From Burkholderiales bacterium (GTDB lineage Bacteria; Pseudomonadota; Gammaproteobacteria; Burkholderiales; UBA6910): a stretch of 64,000 bases of DNA. Within the stretch, counting starts at the first letter, position 1; the number at the start of each line of letters is the position of its first letter. The stretch spans positions 1-64,000 of the forward strand of contig BPKG01000006.1 in assembly GCA_026005015.1 (NCBI GenBank). Direction: 5' to 3'. Below the pieces are notes generated by a model. It searched no databases and was not told the origin of the DNA. It saw nothing but the letters and a program-made list of their open reading frames with translations. The position numbers and the translations under genes are program-made. This document shows, one piece after another, positions 1 through 8,620 of this stretch.

Positions 1-492
1 GAGGCGATGCGCGACGAATGGCGTGAGCGTGTCGCGTGCTGGCACCTGATTGATGAGCACGACGTCCAAGCTAAGCGCTTCGAGCGATCGCAGCAGCTCG
101 GCTGCGCTTCCCGAGCGCAGGATGAGCTCTATGTCGGTACGGCCGAGGATCGGGCGAAGAAACGCGAGCAGAAAGTTCCGCGAGAGCGTGGCAAGCGCGC
201 CGACGCGCAATGCCTGCCGCGCCGAGCCTGTCTGGCGTAGCGTGGCGATAAGCTCGTCGCCCGTTGCGAAGATTGCGTCGGCATGGTCGAGTACGATGCG
301 GCCAGCTTCTGTCAGATGCAATTGACGGCCGCGACGCTCGAACAGTGCATGGCCTAAACGTTCTTCGAGTTTGCGTATCTGCAGCGAGAGTGCGGACTGG
401 GTAAGGTTCAGCCGCCGGGCGGTGCGCGTGAGTTTGCCGTCATGGGCGACCGCCCAAAAGTAGCGAAGATGATGGTAATTGAGCGCAACCAT
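1..492 (-). CDS. LysR-family transcriptional regulator (partial, C-terminus beyond left edge)
   Basis: The gene runs off the window. The 164 visible codons begin at an ATG (complement of 490-492) and read MVALNYHHLRYFWAVAHDG, followed by a LysR winged helix-turn-helix at about residues 9-63 (TQSALSLQIRKLEERLG, then FERRGRQLHLTEAG) and the start of the effector-binding domain. The YHHLRYFWAVA opening looks more like the NhaR-like branch of LysR proteins than like CbbR; that is an impression from family knowledge. It is divergent from dabBA with 69 bp between the start codons and an inverted repeat in that gap, the usual arrangement of a LysR regulator with its target. I infer that it controls dabBA and itself. 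The ligand is unknown. Confidence 0.9.
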   Translation of the reverse strand, partial: MVALNYHHLRYFWAVAHDGKLTRTARRLNLTQSALSLQIRKLEERLGHALFERRGRQLHLTEAGRIVLDHADAIFATGDELIATLRQTGSARQALRVGALATLSRNFLLAFLRPILGRTDIELILRSGSAAELLRSLEALSLDVVLINQVPARDTLTPFVAHRL

Positions 493-495
493 ATA

Positions 496-512
496 GTTCT
501 ATTATATAGAAC
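496..512. promoter_or_regulatory. Inverted repeat, candidate LysR operator between lysR and dabB
   Basis: GTTCTAT-TAT-ATAGAAC is a 7-bp perfect inverted repeat with a 3-bp centre. It contains a T-N11-A core (T498 to A510), the generic LysR box. It lies 4 bp upstream of the lysR start codon and about 50 bp upstream of dabB, in an AT-rich stretch that contrasts with the GC-rich genes. Its position fits autorepression and activation of dabBA. Binding is inferred, not shown. Confidence 0.5.
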
Positions 513-561
513 GAAATCGTAAAAACAATGCATTTTATTTAGAAAAGCTTGGAGGTTATCC

Positions 562-2169
562 TTGCCGCGAAGGTACATCCCAGACCTGGAGACGTCCGTG
601 TCCCTCGATCACTTGCCTCTTGCCGCCCCCCTGCCATTGCTCCTCGCCGCGAGCATGGCGTTTTTTTGGCCCGGTCGACGCCCGCGCCTGATACCTGCAC
701 TGGCAGAGGGCGCAGCGCTCACCGCCATCGTGGTCGCGCTGGGCGCGCTTGGCTTACTTCTCGTTAACGGCCCTAGCACCAGTCCGCTGATCGGCGCTGG
801 TGGGATCGGGCTCTCAGCGCGGCTCGACGCGGTCAGCATTACCATGCTCCTGCTCGTTTCGTTCGTCGGCTGGACTGTGATCCGCTACGCGCGCACCTAT
901 CTCGACGGCGAGGCTCGTCAGGGCGCCTTCACCGGCTGGATCTGCGCTGGGGTTGCCGCCGTACTCCTGTTGGTCCAAGCTGGCAATCTCGCGCAGCTCG
1001 CTGGCGCCTGGATCGCGACCAGCCTCTGCCTGCATCGGCTCCTGCTCTTTTATCCCGAGCGCGCAGCAGCACAGCGCGCCGCGCGCAAGAAAGCCCTGTT
1101 CTCCAGCATGGGTGCAACCGCACTCTTGATCGCGACGGTACTCCTCGGCACCGGCTACAGCACCGCGGACATCGCCGCGATTAACGCCGCCGCCCGCGCG
1201 GGCGAGGCGCCGGTCGCGGCGCTAGTCGCCGCCGCGCTGTTAGCGCTTGCCGCGCTATTGAAGTCGGCTCAGTTTCCGACCCATAGCTGGCTAACCGAGG
1301 TAATGGAGGCACCCACACCGGTGTCTGCGCTGCTGCATGCCGGCGTAGTCAACGCCGGCGGCTTTCTCTTGATCCGCTTCGCCGACGTGATGCTTCAGGC
1401 GCCAGGGATACTAGCCGCGCTGGCGATGATAGGCGGCTTCAGCGCGCTATTCGGTGCGCTGGTAATGCTGACGCAGCCGGCGGTGAAGACCTCGCTCGCG
1501 TGGTCGACGCTGGCGCAGATGGGTTTCATGATCCTGCAATGCGGGCTGGCGCTGTTTCCGCTCGCGCTGCTGCACATCGTCGCCCACTCGCTGTACAAGG
1601 CACATGCGTTCCTCGCCTCGGGCGGAGCGGTCGAGCGAGTGGCATCCATCCGACGGCCTGGGCCGGTGGCGATTCCGAACGCAGCCGCCGTGGCGCGCGC
1701 CTTCGCACTTGCACTAGCGATCTACACGGCGATCGGCGCCGGCTTCGCCGCCGCGTTTGGGCTACAATCCAAGTCCCCGCAGTCGCTAGCGCTCGGGACG
1801 ATCCTGATTTTCGGCGTAGCTTATCTAATCGCGCAGGGCCTAGCCGACGCCGTCCCGCGTGCGCTGACGCGGCGCACCGCGATGTATTCGGTCGCAACCG
1901 CGGTCGGTTACTTTGCGCTGCAGACCGCCGCCGAATGGCTGACCGCCGACACGCTGCCGCCAGCGCCAGAGCCCGGACGGCTAGAGTGGACGCTGATGGC
2001 GCTGGCAGTGCTGAGTTTTGGCGCGGTGGCGCTGGCCCAGGCGATGCTACCGCTGTGGGCCGACCATCCGGCGGTACTTGGCTTGCGCGTGCACCTGGCC
2101 AACGGCTTTTACATCAATGCAGCCCTCGACCGCTGGCTCGATGGCTGGCGCGTAAGGAAAACGACATGA
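562..2169 (+). CDS. dabB: DabB, membrane subunit of DAB inorganic carbon accumulation complex (NuoL/MrpA-like)
   Basis: A 535-residue polytopic membrane protein of the proton-antiporter family (NuoL/ND5/MrpA). The conserved block [19 protein letters not shown] starts near residue 233, with K234 and the [10 protein letters not shown] segment after it, both typical of proton-translocating subunits. The start is a TTG at 562, preceded by GGAGG at 551-555 with a 6-nt gap, which decides this start. It overlaps dabA by ATGA. No other complex I gene is present, so the DUF2309-type partner identifies it as DabB, which couples cation flow to DabA-mediated CO2 hydration, rather than as a respiratory NADH dehydrogenase subunit. 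DabB as the ion-conducting half is established for characterised DABs. Which ion is used here is unknown. Confidence 0.9.
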   Translation: MPRRYIPDLETSVSLDHLPLAAPLPLLLAASMAFFWPGRRPRLIPALAEGAALTAIVVALGALGLLLVNGPSTSPLIGAGGIGLSARLDAVSITMLLLVSFVGWTVIRYARTYLDGEARQGAFTGWICAGVAAVLLLVQAGNLAQLAGAWIATSLCLHRLLLFYPERAAAQRAARKKALFSSMGATALLIATVLLGTGYSTADIAAINAAARAGEAPVAALVAAALLALAALLKSAQFPTHSWLTEVMEAPTPVSALLHAGVVNAGGFLLIRFADVMLQAPGILAALAMIGGFSALFGALVMLTQPAVKTSLAWSTLAQMGFMILQCGLALFPLALLHIVAHSLYKAHAFLASGGAVERVASIRRPGPVAIPNAAAVARAFALALAIYTAIGAGFAAAFGLQSKSPQSLALGTILIFGVAYLIAQGLADAVPRALTRRTAMYSVATAVGYFALQTAAEWLTADTLPPAPEPGRLEWTLMALAVLSFGAVALAQAMLPLWADHPAVLGLRVHLANGFYINAALDRWLDGWRVRKTT

Positions 2170-4619
2170 CTATAGGGCAACCCTCACCGATGCCAATTGC
2201 TACCGCCGGCGCGGTCATGGTCGGCGCCGATGCGGTGCAAAGCGCCGTGCGCCGCGCCGCGCAGATGATCCCGCCGCTGTGGCCGCTTGAAGCCACGGTG
2301 GCCGTCAACCCGTTCCTCGGCATGAGCGGTGAGCCGCTCGCGACCGCGGCGGCACGGCTGCGGCGCGTCGCTGGCATCCGCGTGACGCTGCCGCGGCACG
2401 TGTACCGCGAGCGCATACGATCCGGTGAAATCACCGATGTCGATCTCGCTGCCGCGGCGAACGTCGCCCCGGCGTGGGCGGCGCCGGTGCGGGTGGCTGA
2501 ACTCAAAGCCGCCGCCGAGTCCGACCGCGGATTGCCGGTGCCGCTTGCCACCGTGGCCGATCTCGCCGCGCAAGCCTGCGGCATCGATTGGCCGGCGCTG
2601 GTGACCGATCGCATCAGCCACTGGGCCGCCGGCTATTTCGATCGCGGTCAAGCTTTATGGGCGGCGCCGCGCGGCCGCCATGCGTACGAGTCCTGGCGTG
2701 CGGCGGCAGAACACGATCTTACGCCCGAAATCGCCGGGCTAGATGGCTTTTGCACCTTCGCCGCCCGATTGCCGGAGTCGGCCGATGCTGCGATCGCCAA
2801 TGCAGTGGTGCGGCTCGGTCTGCGCGCTACAGCGCTAGAGGTATATTTCCACCGGCTGTTGACGACGCTGGGCGGTTGGGCGCAGTTTGCGCGCTACCTA
2901 TCGTGGCAGGCAGAACTGAATGGTGCTGTTGACGGTACGCTGCGCGATTTGCTGGCGATTCGGTTGACTTGGGAAGTGGCGCTCCTTTGTCAGTACGGCA
3001 ATGCGATCGGGGACGGCTGGCGCACGGCCGCCGCGGCATACGCCGAGCCGATCGCGCCGACGCGCGACGACGTGCTTGACGCGCTGCTGCAAGAGGCGGC
3101 CGAGCGCGCCGCGCAGCGCCAGCTGCTGGCTGCGCTGAGGATGCCTACGCCGGCCCCACCGCCAGTGCGGCCCGCGGTGCAGATGGTCTTTTGCATCGAC
3201 GTGCGCTCTGAGGTCTTCAGACGCGCGCTGGAAAGTCTGGATTCGGCTATCGAGACACTGGGCTTCGCCGGCTTCTTCGGTCTTGGCGTCGCGCATCGGC
3301 GTTTTGCCTCGGATGTGGACGAGCTGCGACTGCCGGTGCTGCTTTCGCCCAGCCTGCGCAGTTGCGCCGGCGTTGGCAACGACGCCGAGCGCAACGACAC
3401 GGCTGCGCGTATCGCCGCGCGCGCGCATCGCGCCTGGGGCCGCTTCAAGCTCGCCGCGGTGTCCTCTTTCGCTTTCGTCGAGGCGATGGGGCCAACGTAC
3501 ATCGGCAAGCTGCTGCGCGACGCTATGGGCTGGTCCGGTACCGCGCCACAGCGCGACCCGCCACCGCGCTTCGCGCCGGCGTTGGACGTACCAGCCGGTG
3601 CCGCACTGGCGCTGCAAGTGCTGCGCACGATGTCGTTGACAGAGCGCTTCGCGCGGCTAGTGGTGTTGACCGGTCATGGCGCTAACGTCGTCAACAATCC
3701 GCACGCGAGCGCCCTGCACTGCGGCGCTTGCGGCGGCTACTCGGGCGAGGTCAATGCCCGGCTGCTGGCATCGCTGCTCAACGACGGCGCGGTGCGCGCC
3801 GCGTTGGCGCAGCACGGCGTTGAGATCCCAGAAGACACGCTGTTCCTGGCGGCACTGCATGACACCACTACGGACGAGGTCACTTTATACGACGCGGACA
3901 GGCCAAGCGCCGAGCATGCCGCCGATATCGCGCGCCTGCGGCGTCGGCTGCAGCAGGCAGCGCTGCTGGCACGCGGCGAGCGCGCGTTGCGGCTGCCGCG
4001 CGCCGCGCGCGCTGCCGACGTGCCACGGCGCGCGCGCGACTGGGCTGAAGTGCGGCCGGAGTGGGGGCTGGCAGGCTGCCAGGCATTCATCGCTGCGCCG
4101 CGCGCGCGCACCGCAGGGCTTAACTTGGCCGGCCGCGCGTTCCTGCACGACTACGATTGGCGTGCCGATGCCGGCTTCGATGTGCTGCGGCTGATCCTCA
4201 CCGCCCCGGTGGTCGTCGCTAGCTGGATTAGCCTACAGTACTACGGCTCGACGGTGGCGCCTAATCTTTTCGGTGCCGGCAATAAACTGCTGCACAACGT
4301 CACCGGCGGCCTGGGCGTGGTCGAAGGAAGCGGCGGTCCGTTGCGCGCCGGACTGCCGTGGCAGTCGGTGCACGACGGCGAACGCCTAGTGCACGAACCG
4401 CTGCGGCTGGCGGTGCTGATCGAAGCGCCGCGTGAAGCAATCGCCGGTGTGTTGGCACGCTACCCAGAAGTACGAGCGCTGTTCGACAACCGCTGGCTGC
4501 ACCTGTTTGCGCTCGACGGCACCGGTCGGCCAGTCTGGCGCTACGCGGGGGCGCTCGGGTGGACCCCGTGGGACGCCGAGCTACACGATGCTTTACCGCA
4601 GCACGAGCCTGTTTGGTAG
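2166..4619 (+). CDS. dabA: DabA, zinc-dependent carbonic-anhydrase-like subunit of DAB (DUF2309/UPF0753)
   Basis: An 817-residue protein starting at the ATG that overlaps the dabB stop. The beta-carbonic-anhydrase-like zinc site seen in characterised DabA proteins is complete: C343 and D345 in [12 protein letters not shown]504 in [13 protein letters not shown], and C519 in LHCGACGG. The spacing (C-x-D, then H followed 15 residues later by C) matches the family. N-terminal motifs [15 protein letters not shown] and GMSG are also typical. With DabB it forms an energy-coupled vectorial carbonic anhydrase that accumulates bicarbonate in the cytosol, usually to feed RuBisCO. No RuBisCO or carboxysome genes lie in this window, so the link to fixation is inferred. 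Downstream is a transposase remnant, so the operon sits in accessory DNA. Confidence 0.92.
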   Translation: MTIGQPSPMPIATAGAVMVGADAVQSAVRRAAQMIPPLWPLEATVAVNPFLGMSGEPLATAAARLRRVAGIRVTLPRHVYRERIRSGEITDVDLAAAANVAPAWAAPVRVAELKAAAESDRGLPVPLATVADLAAQACGIDWPALVTDRISHWAAGYFDRGQALWAAPRGRHAYESWRAAAEHDLTPEIAGLDGFCTFAARLPESADAAIANAVVRLGLRATALEVYFHRLLTTLGGWAQFARYLSWQAELNGAVDGTLRDLLAIRLTWEVALLCQYGNAIGDGWRTAAAAYAEPIAPTRDDVLDALLQEAAERAAQRQLLAALRMPTPAPPPVRPAVQMVFCIDVRSEVFRRALESLDSAIETLGFAGFFGLGVAHRRFASDVDELRLPVLLSPSLRSCAGVGNDAERNDTAARIAARAHRAWGRFKLAAVSSFAFVEAMGPTYIGKLLRDAMGWSGTAPQRDPPPRFAPALDVPAGAALALQVLRTMSLTERFARLVVLTGHGANVVNNPHASALHCGACGGYSGEVNARLLASLLNDGAVRAALAQHGVEIPEDTLFLAALHDTTTDEVTLYDADRPSAEHAADIARLRRRLQQAALLARGERALRLPRAARAADVPRRARDWAEVRPEWGLAGCQAFIAAPRARTAGLNLAGRAFLHDYDWRADAGFDVLRLILTAPVVVASWISLQYYGSTVAPNLFGAGNKLLHNVTGGLGVVEGSGGPLRAGLPWQSVHDGERLVHEPLRLAVLIEAPREAIAGVLARYPEVRALFDNRWLHLFALDGTGRPVWRYAGALGWTPWDAELHDALPQHEPVW

Positions 4620-4621
4620 GC

Positions 4622-4703
4622 GTGGCTACGGCGGCGCGGCTGAACAACCGCCCGCGCAAAACGCTCGGCTGGATGACTCCGAATGAGGCGTGGGCGGCTC
4701 AAC
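4622..4703 (+). pseudogene. C-terminal scrap of an IS30-like transposase
   Basis: Just after the dabA stop, one frame reads AARLNNRPRKTLGWMTPNEAW, which resembles the conserved C-terminal end of IS30-family (and some IS3) transposases (LNxRPRKxLGWxTPxE). No upstream transposase domain exists, as that space is dabA. It is therefore a decayed fragment marking an old insertion or rearrangement beside the dab operon. The remaining bases to 4889 show nothing I recognise. Confidence 0.6.
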
Positions 4704-4889
4704 TACAATCCCCTACCTTGCACTTGGAACTTGAGGGCAAGGAGGTTCTAGAGGCCTACCCCATGAGCGCCAGGGTCAACAGTCCCCAAAACGACGAGCC
4801 GGCGCTGGTAGCGCCCGCGCTTTCGTAGCCGCAATACCGCTTTGCCGCCGGCATCCCTTTTGCAGCCCTCCTCCGTGTCGGCGATGGGC

Positions 4890-5930
4890 TCAAAACCGAG
4901 TGGTGATTCCAACGACAGCCGACCAGTCCGCCGTCAGTTGCACTCCGTTCACGTACTGATAGAGGGGTAACTGCACGAAGCCGTAGATCTGCGTCCCCTT
5001 GGCGATGGCGTAGCCCACACCGGGGCTCACGAACAGGAACTTGCCCCCGGTATCCTCCGATTCCGCCTGCGAGCCCCGATCGCGTCCTCGGTAAAGGGCG
5101 TTGAGCTGGATCATCAAACCAACCCGATCGGTCGCCTCGTAGCGGTAGCCGACGTCGAGCGACAGCCGCGCCCCCGGCCGGTAGTCTTCCTTGTCGTTCA
5201 ACGGCTTCTGCCACAGCGTTTGGACGAACCAGGCCGAATCGGCGTTCGGCAGCCAGCGGCTGTAAAAGGCGCCAAGGAGCGCGTCCGTCGTGCCGGTTCC
5301 CGGTTGCAACGTGCGCTCCGCCCGATCTCCCTCGGCATTACGCACGTCCCGCACGCCTGTCGGCAGCTTCAATCCGAAATTAATTCCATAAAAGGAAAAG
5401 GCGGGTTTTTCGCTGTCTTCCGAGTCCAATTGATAGCGCCCGAGAACGCGCGCGTCGCCGAGACGGCTGAAATTCCATCGCTCTAGGAGCTGCACTCCGT
5501 GATGGTTATGGATGTGCGAATGGGAGCGGTCCACGAAGGGAACGGTGACCGACACGCCCCAGTTTCGGTTGAACGTGTAATCCAACGTCCCAAGATAGTT
5601 CCTGTTTATCGTGCGTATCTCGTCATGGTGACGGTGTATCTGGCCGACTGCGACCTTGTCGCCGCCTGCCATCGGCTGGTCTTGATCGATGTATTCGTAG
5701 CGCAAATCCAAGCGCAGTCCGGGCTCTGGCGCGAACCCTTGTAGATTCCAGTGAGTGTTGACCGCGCATACCGCCGAGCCACAAGAGGCATATGCGCCCG
5801 ATTGGATGAGGACCGCGCACACCACTGCGCCCACTTTCGTAACGTGCGCGTAAATAGCAGGCTTTCTTTGCGCCAGCCTACCGAATAGGGTGCCCGCGAC
5901 TCCCGGGTTGCAATACGCGGTGGTCTTCAT
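4890..5930 (-). CDS. Putative outer-membrane beta-barrel protein with His-rich loops
   Basis: 346 residues from the ATG at 5930-5928. An upstream in-frame ATG at 6065 adds 45 residues of no typical character, whereas the chosen start has purines and a GGAG upstream and gives a signal-like segment (hydrophobic stretch ending GAYASCG near residue 50). The mature part has alternating amphipathic strands, many Tyr/Trp, and ends in Phe (VVGITTRF), as outer-membrane barrels do. Two His clusters (GQIHRHHDE and HSHIHNHHG) could bind metal. Downstream of the DUF2946-like gene on the same strand, so probably one unit. Substrate unknown; transport or metal handling is a guess. No named family recognised. 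Confidence 0.6.
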   Translation of the reverse strand: MKTTAYCNPGVAGTLFGRLAQRKPAIYAHVTKVGAVVCAVLIQSGAYASCGSAVCAVNTHWNLQGFAPEPGLRLDLRYEYIDQDQPMAGGDKVAVGQIHRHHDEIRTINRNYLGTLDYTFNRNWGVSVTVPFVDRSHSHIHNHHGVQLLERWNFSRLGDARVLGRYQLDSEDSEKPAFSFYGINFGLKLPTGVRDVRNAEGDRAERTLQPGTGTTDALLGAFYSRWLPNADSAWFVQTLWQKPLNDKEDYRPGARLSLDVGYRYEATDRVGLMIQLNALYRGRDRGSQAESEDTGGKFLFVSPGVGYAIAKGTQIYGFVQLPLYQYVNGVQLTADWSAVVGITTRF

Positions 5931-6113
5931 GATGTTTCTTTCTCTCCTCTGTAGAGTACGATCCGGCGCCGGAGCAATGGCCGCGACGGTGGGGCGCCAT
6001 TGCCAAGGCGCGATGGCTTTTTTGCCGTGTAGCGCCAATGTCATGGGCACACTAAAGCACCGCACGCTGGCCTGGAGCTCAGCGGTGCGCCTTAGCGTTA
6101 CGACGGCGGGAGT

Positions 6114-6497
6114 TTAGGCGGTAACGGTCGGGGGTGCCTGGGCGAGCGGAAGGCGAAAACGTTCGACCGCCAGAGGCGGAACTTCGAAGGGTGCAGAGAT
6201 CTCTGCGTCGGCCAGAACGACCGGCGCCGTGACCGTTGTCAATGAAGGCGGGAGCAGCTTGGCTCCGAGCTGAAAGGCTACGCACACCGGGCACGGGATC
6301 TTTGTGCCGGGGGCTGGGCCTTGATCGCCAGGGCTGTGCGCAGGGTCCGTGACGCAATAGTTCTGCGCAAAGACGAAGGGGAGATCGGAGCCGAACGCAG
6401 GGTAGGTCAACGAGCCATGGGCGAACGGCGCCGTCACATGGGAGAGGAGCGTCAGGACGGTCAGAAACCATCCTATACACCGTCGCCGCCGGCTCAT
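6114..6497 (-). CDS. Small exported DUF2946-like protein
   Basis: 127 residues. An Arg-rich start (MSRRRRCIGW) is followed by one hydrophobic segment and APFAHG, consistent with a signal peptide or anchor. Further on are Y-C-V and a CPVC motif (IPCPVCVAFQLGA) preceded by a Gly/Pro linker, the layout of DUF2946 proteins, which are often found near copper or other metal genes and outer-membrane receptors. It precedes the His-rich barrel gene by about 180 bp on the same strand. Function unknown; metal binding by the Cys pair is inferred from the motif and neighbour. Confidence 0.6.
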   Translation of the reverse strand: MSRRRRCIGWFLTVLTLLSHVTAPFAHGSLTYPAFGSDLPFVFAQNYCVTDPAHSPGDQGPAPGTKIPCPVCVAFQLGAKLLPPSLTTVTAPVVLADAEISAPFEVPPLAVERFRLPLAQAPPTVTA

Positions 6498-6728
6498 CGA
6501 CCCGTCTCTGGTAGGCTTAGAGAATCTTTTTCGATGCTAACCTGGGCGGAGAGAATAGACAAACGAATGTATGCGTCCACCACCTTTGGCACTGGGGTTG
6601 ATGTTGGAGGAGGAATGATAGGGGTGGTTTCTGGCCGAGGCGATGGAGGGGGCGCTGGGTGTTGGATAAGAGCGATCTGTGGCAAGTATCTTCCCGAATC
6701 CGGATTCCTGTCTCAGGCTGGTCTGGCG

Positions 6729-6848
6729 CTTTGCTTGCCGAGCTGGACGACGAGTGGCTGACCGGGGAGGGCTACCTCACCCTCAACCGATAACCTCGGC
6801 GTCATGACACCCGCTACGGAAATTTACAGAAAAGGGGTTGCACAATCT
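6729..6848 (+). mobile_element. 3' end of a decayed IS256-type element (transposase C-terminus plus terminal repeat)
   Basis: A frame ending at the TAA near 6798 reads ALLAELDDEWLTGEGYLTLN, similar in pattern to the extreme C-terminus of mutator/IS256 transposases (a short helix, then E/D-E-W, then xxYL). About 20 bp later GGAAATTTACAGAAAAGGGG starts a presumed terminal repeat that ends near 6848. The same core occurs, properly oriented, at the end of the neighbouring IS256 remnant (7116-7144). The body of the element is missing. Between 6498 and 6728 I see nothing recognisable. The transposase call is tentative; the shared terminal sequence is directly visible. Confidence 0.4.
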
Positions 6849-7144
6849 GGGCTTGAAGCCATTGGCGTAATCGCGCCGCTTCGCTGTTCGCTCGTAGGGC
6901 TTGACACCGAGAAACTCGCTTCGTTCGATCTTGGCCGCTTCATTGACGAGGATGCGCGAGCCGCTCGCCCGCGCCATCCAGCCCGTGCTCGAGCAACGCC
7001 GCATAGGCCGCCTCCAGAGGGTTCGTTTCGACTCGCATCGCCATGGGGCTTATACTCCTTTCTCGATGTCATGGCGCCAGACCTCCCGCCTCACCGCCCT
7101 GCCGGTACGGCTGAAGGGAATTTACAGAAAGAAAGATACACAAC
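6849..7144 (-). mobile_element. 5' part of an IS256-family element, transposase truncated after about 65 codons
   Basis: On the minus strand an ATG at 7044-7042, with AAAGGAG before it, opens MAMRVETNPLEAAYAALLEH. After one frameshift near 6945 it continues ILVNEAAKIERSEFLGVKPY and ERTAKRRDYANGFKP. This is the conserved N-terminus of IS256/mutator transposases. Right after FKP the sequence switches to the terminal repeat of the other remnant, so the gene was interrupted there. The outer end (7116-7144) carries the terminal repeat TTTCTGTAAATTCCC. Non-functional. Confidence 0.7.
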
Positions 7145-7229
7145 TAGCCTTTTTGCCAAAGCCGCAGGGGTCGATGTCGAAACGATCCGCTTCTGTCATC
7201 GATGCTCAAACCTTCGATTGGCGTTGTAA
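7140..7229 (+). pseudogene. merR-like N-terminal fragment
   Basis: Reads SLFAKAAGVDVETIRFCHR, closely like the start of MerR-family regulators (LFAKAAGVNVETIRFYQR), the first helix-turn-helix. It lacks a start codon, diverges after FCHR, and stops at 7227-7229, immediately before the last attC of the integron array. It is squeezed between an IS256 end and the array end, so it is a leftover, perhaps of a former mer locus. The parent gene cannot be identified. Confidence 0.55.
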
Positions 7230-7230
7230 C

Positions 7231-7339
7231 GGCCAACGCCTGAGTTAAGCCGGCCCGCTGCGCGGCCACGGCTGAGTGACCATCTTACGGCGCTCTGCCG
7301 AGGCCGCGAAGCGGGCTCGGCTTGAACGAATTGTCAGGG
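7231..7339 (-). repeat. attC site of cassette 5 (distal end of array)
   Basis: On the minus strand it runs from CCCTGAC (a degenerate R'') to GTTGGCC (R', 7237-7231), 109 bp. The arms AAGCCG-A-GCCCGCT and AGCGGGC-CGGCTT pair with one unpaired A, the extrahelical base that directs strand choice by IntI. The TGA stop of the cassette 5 gene lies inside R''. The TTCGTTCAAGCCGA stretch is like many environmental attC sites. Confidence 0.88.
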
Positions 7340-7768
7340 CGCACCCCGTGATGTGACGGCAGCGCGCACCTCTGAGAGAAGGTCCTTAAGGCTGCCACGA
7401 TAGAGCCAGATCACACCACAGATTCCGTAGAGCGCCAATGAGGCCGGGGCGTTTGCGGAGCGCATGGCCTGCAGCGCGGCTGGATCATTGAGGTACCAGT
7501 AGAGCGCGTAACAACCGTCAACCGAGAGCCAAGTGCAGAAGAGGGCGAGAGGCAGGGCGCGCCAGTTGCGCTCCAGAACCGTGCGCAAGCTGCAAGGAGC
7601 CGTGAGATACGTCAGGCCGGCCATGATGAAGCTGATCGGGATGTCCCAGTCCGGCGCGGGCAAGTAGAACGAGCCAAGGATGAGAAGTGCAATGCCGCTC
7701 GCCAAAAAAGCAAGCTTCCAGGGGCGAAGGTACTCGCGAACTGAGTAAAAGAACTTCACTGGCTGCAA
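7334..7768 (-). CDS. Cassette 5: unknown four-helix membrane protein
   Basis: The cassette begins at the recombination point near 7786, so upstream in-frame codons belong to the previous attC and cannot be native. The first usable starts are a TTG at 7768, with GGGAG supplied by the R' box, and a GTG at 7759 (VKFFYSVREYLRPWK). The protein, about 144 residues, has four hydrophobic segments (starting LAFLASGIALLI, SFIMAGLTYL, ALPLALFCTWL and LALYGICGVIWL) and a charged C-terminal tail (LKDLLSEVRAAV). No family recognised. Typical of the small membrane proteins found in integron cassettes. The start is uncertain. Confidence 0.6.
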   Translation of the reverse strand: MQPVKFFYSVREYLRPWKLAFLASGIALLILGSFYLPAPDWDIPISFIMAGLTYLTAPCSLRTVLERNWRALPLALFCTWLSVDGCYALYWYLNDPAALQAMRSANAPASLALYGICGVIWLYRGSLKDLLSEVRAAVTSRGAP

Positions 7769-7779
7769 TCTTGAGTGCT

Positions 7780-7886
7780 CCCTAACACTCGCCGTTGAGC
7801 GGCGCGCCTTAGAGGTCACACTCACTGCACGGCGACACGGCACAGCAATCACGCTGGCAGCGCGTCCGCTCGCACGGCAGGTTAGC
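7780..7886 (-). repeat. attC site of cassette 4
   Basis: From GGCTAAC (R'', 7886-7880) to GTTAGGG (R', 7786-7780), 107 bp. The arms GAGCGG-A-CGCGC and GCGCG-CCGCTC pair, with one extrahelical A. It lies 79 bp beyond the stop of the lipoprotein gene. Confidence 0.85.
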
Positions 7887-7964
7887 CGTTGCGGGATAAA
7901 AGCACAACAAAGCCTACCTAATCTGGAGCGCTCGCTTCACGGATTTCTCCATTCCGGCGTCCCC

Positions 7965-8612
7965 TCAGCGCTCTTGCCCTAGCAATTCAGTGAGCCGATG
8001 TAAAACTCGGTAGTCCTGGTGAATGCGACCGGGGGAAGATCTACCGCTGCCCCATTCACCAGAAATCTGGGTGGTTTTAAGGACCAGTTGGTCCGCATGA
8101 GTCATGCTTATATCCGCTTGTAGAAGATAGTAGGCGTGCTTCGTTCTGCCGTAGCGGGTTGTTTGGCCGAAGAGTCCTGTTTCGGTTCTTCCGTTCATCG
8201 GCGCATCCAGAGGTATTTCTTCCGTCCGCCACGGCGAAGCCCACACATGCCCGGATAGATGAACCTTGGCACTCCGTTGATTTGGGCTGCCGACCTCGAT
8301 GAAGTGATCCACGAGTTGTACGGAGTGTTTGTCCGGGATTTCGAAGCTGATTCTCGCCAAAAGCACGCCTTCTTGAATGGGATAGAGTTCAAACCCGACG
8401 GTCACACCCCGAGTCTCAACTAGAATGACCGACTGGATAGGCGGGCACCATGCCTTGACGACCCTGCCTAGCCCAGGATCGGGACGATAAAACGTCGAAC
8501 TCATGGGCGCGCATGCTGTCAGCAGCGCCATCGCCACTGCAGCGGTGGCCAGCATCTTTCCGCTGGAGTGATCGCGCGTCGCATTCGCTGGTTGGCCACG
8601 GTAAGTCATCAC
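7965..8612 (-). CDS. Cassette 4: unknown lipoprotein
   Basis: 215 residues starting about 9 nt inside the cassette. A hydrophobic stretch ends in the lipobox ALLTACAP (Cys about residue 34), so the product is probably a periplasmic lipoprotein. The mature part is rich in beta-type sequence with no Cys pair or known motif that I recognise. Regions around LYPIQEGVLLARISFEI and LVDHFIEVG suggest a compact beta domain. No ribosome binding site is evident, common in cassette genes. Function unknown; the intact frame argues for a real gene. Confidence 0.7.
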   Translation of the reverse strand: MMTYRGQPANATRDHSSGKMLATAAVAMALLTACAPMSSTFYRPDPGLGRVVKAWCPPIQSVILVETRGVTVGFELYPIQEGVLLARISFEIPDKHSVQLVDHFIEVGSPNQRSAKVHLSGHVWASPWRTEEIPLDAPMNGRTETGLFGQTTRYGRTKHAYYLLQADISMTHADQLVLKTTQISGEWGSGRSSPGRIHQDYRVLHRLTELLGQER

Positions 8613-8620
8613 GATTGAAC

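Noticed and set aside
562-2169. NADH-quinone oxidoreductase subunit L
   Set aside because: The protein is of that superfamily, but no other complex I or Mrp gene is present and it overlaps a DUF2309 gene with the DabA zinc site, so DabB fits better.
6494-6685. Pro-rich 63-residue minus-strand frame before the DUF2946-like gene
   Set aside because: No start signal, low-complexity sequence and overlap with the next gene's start; probably not coding.
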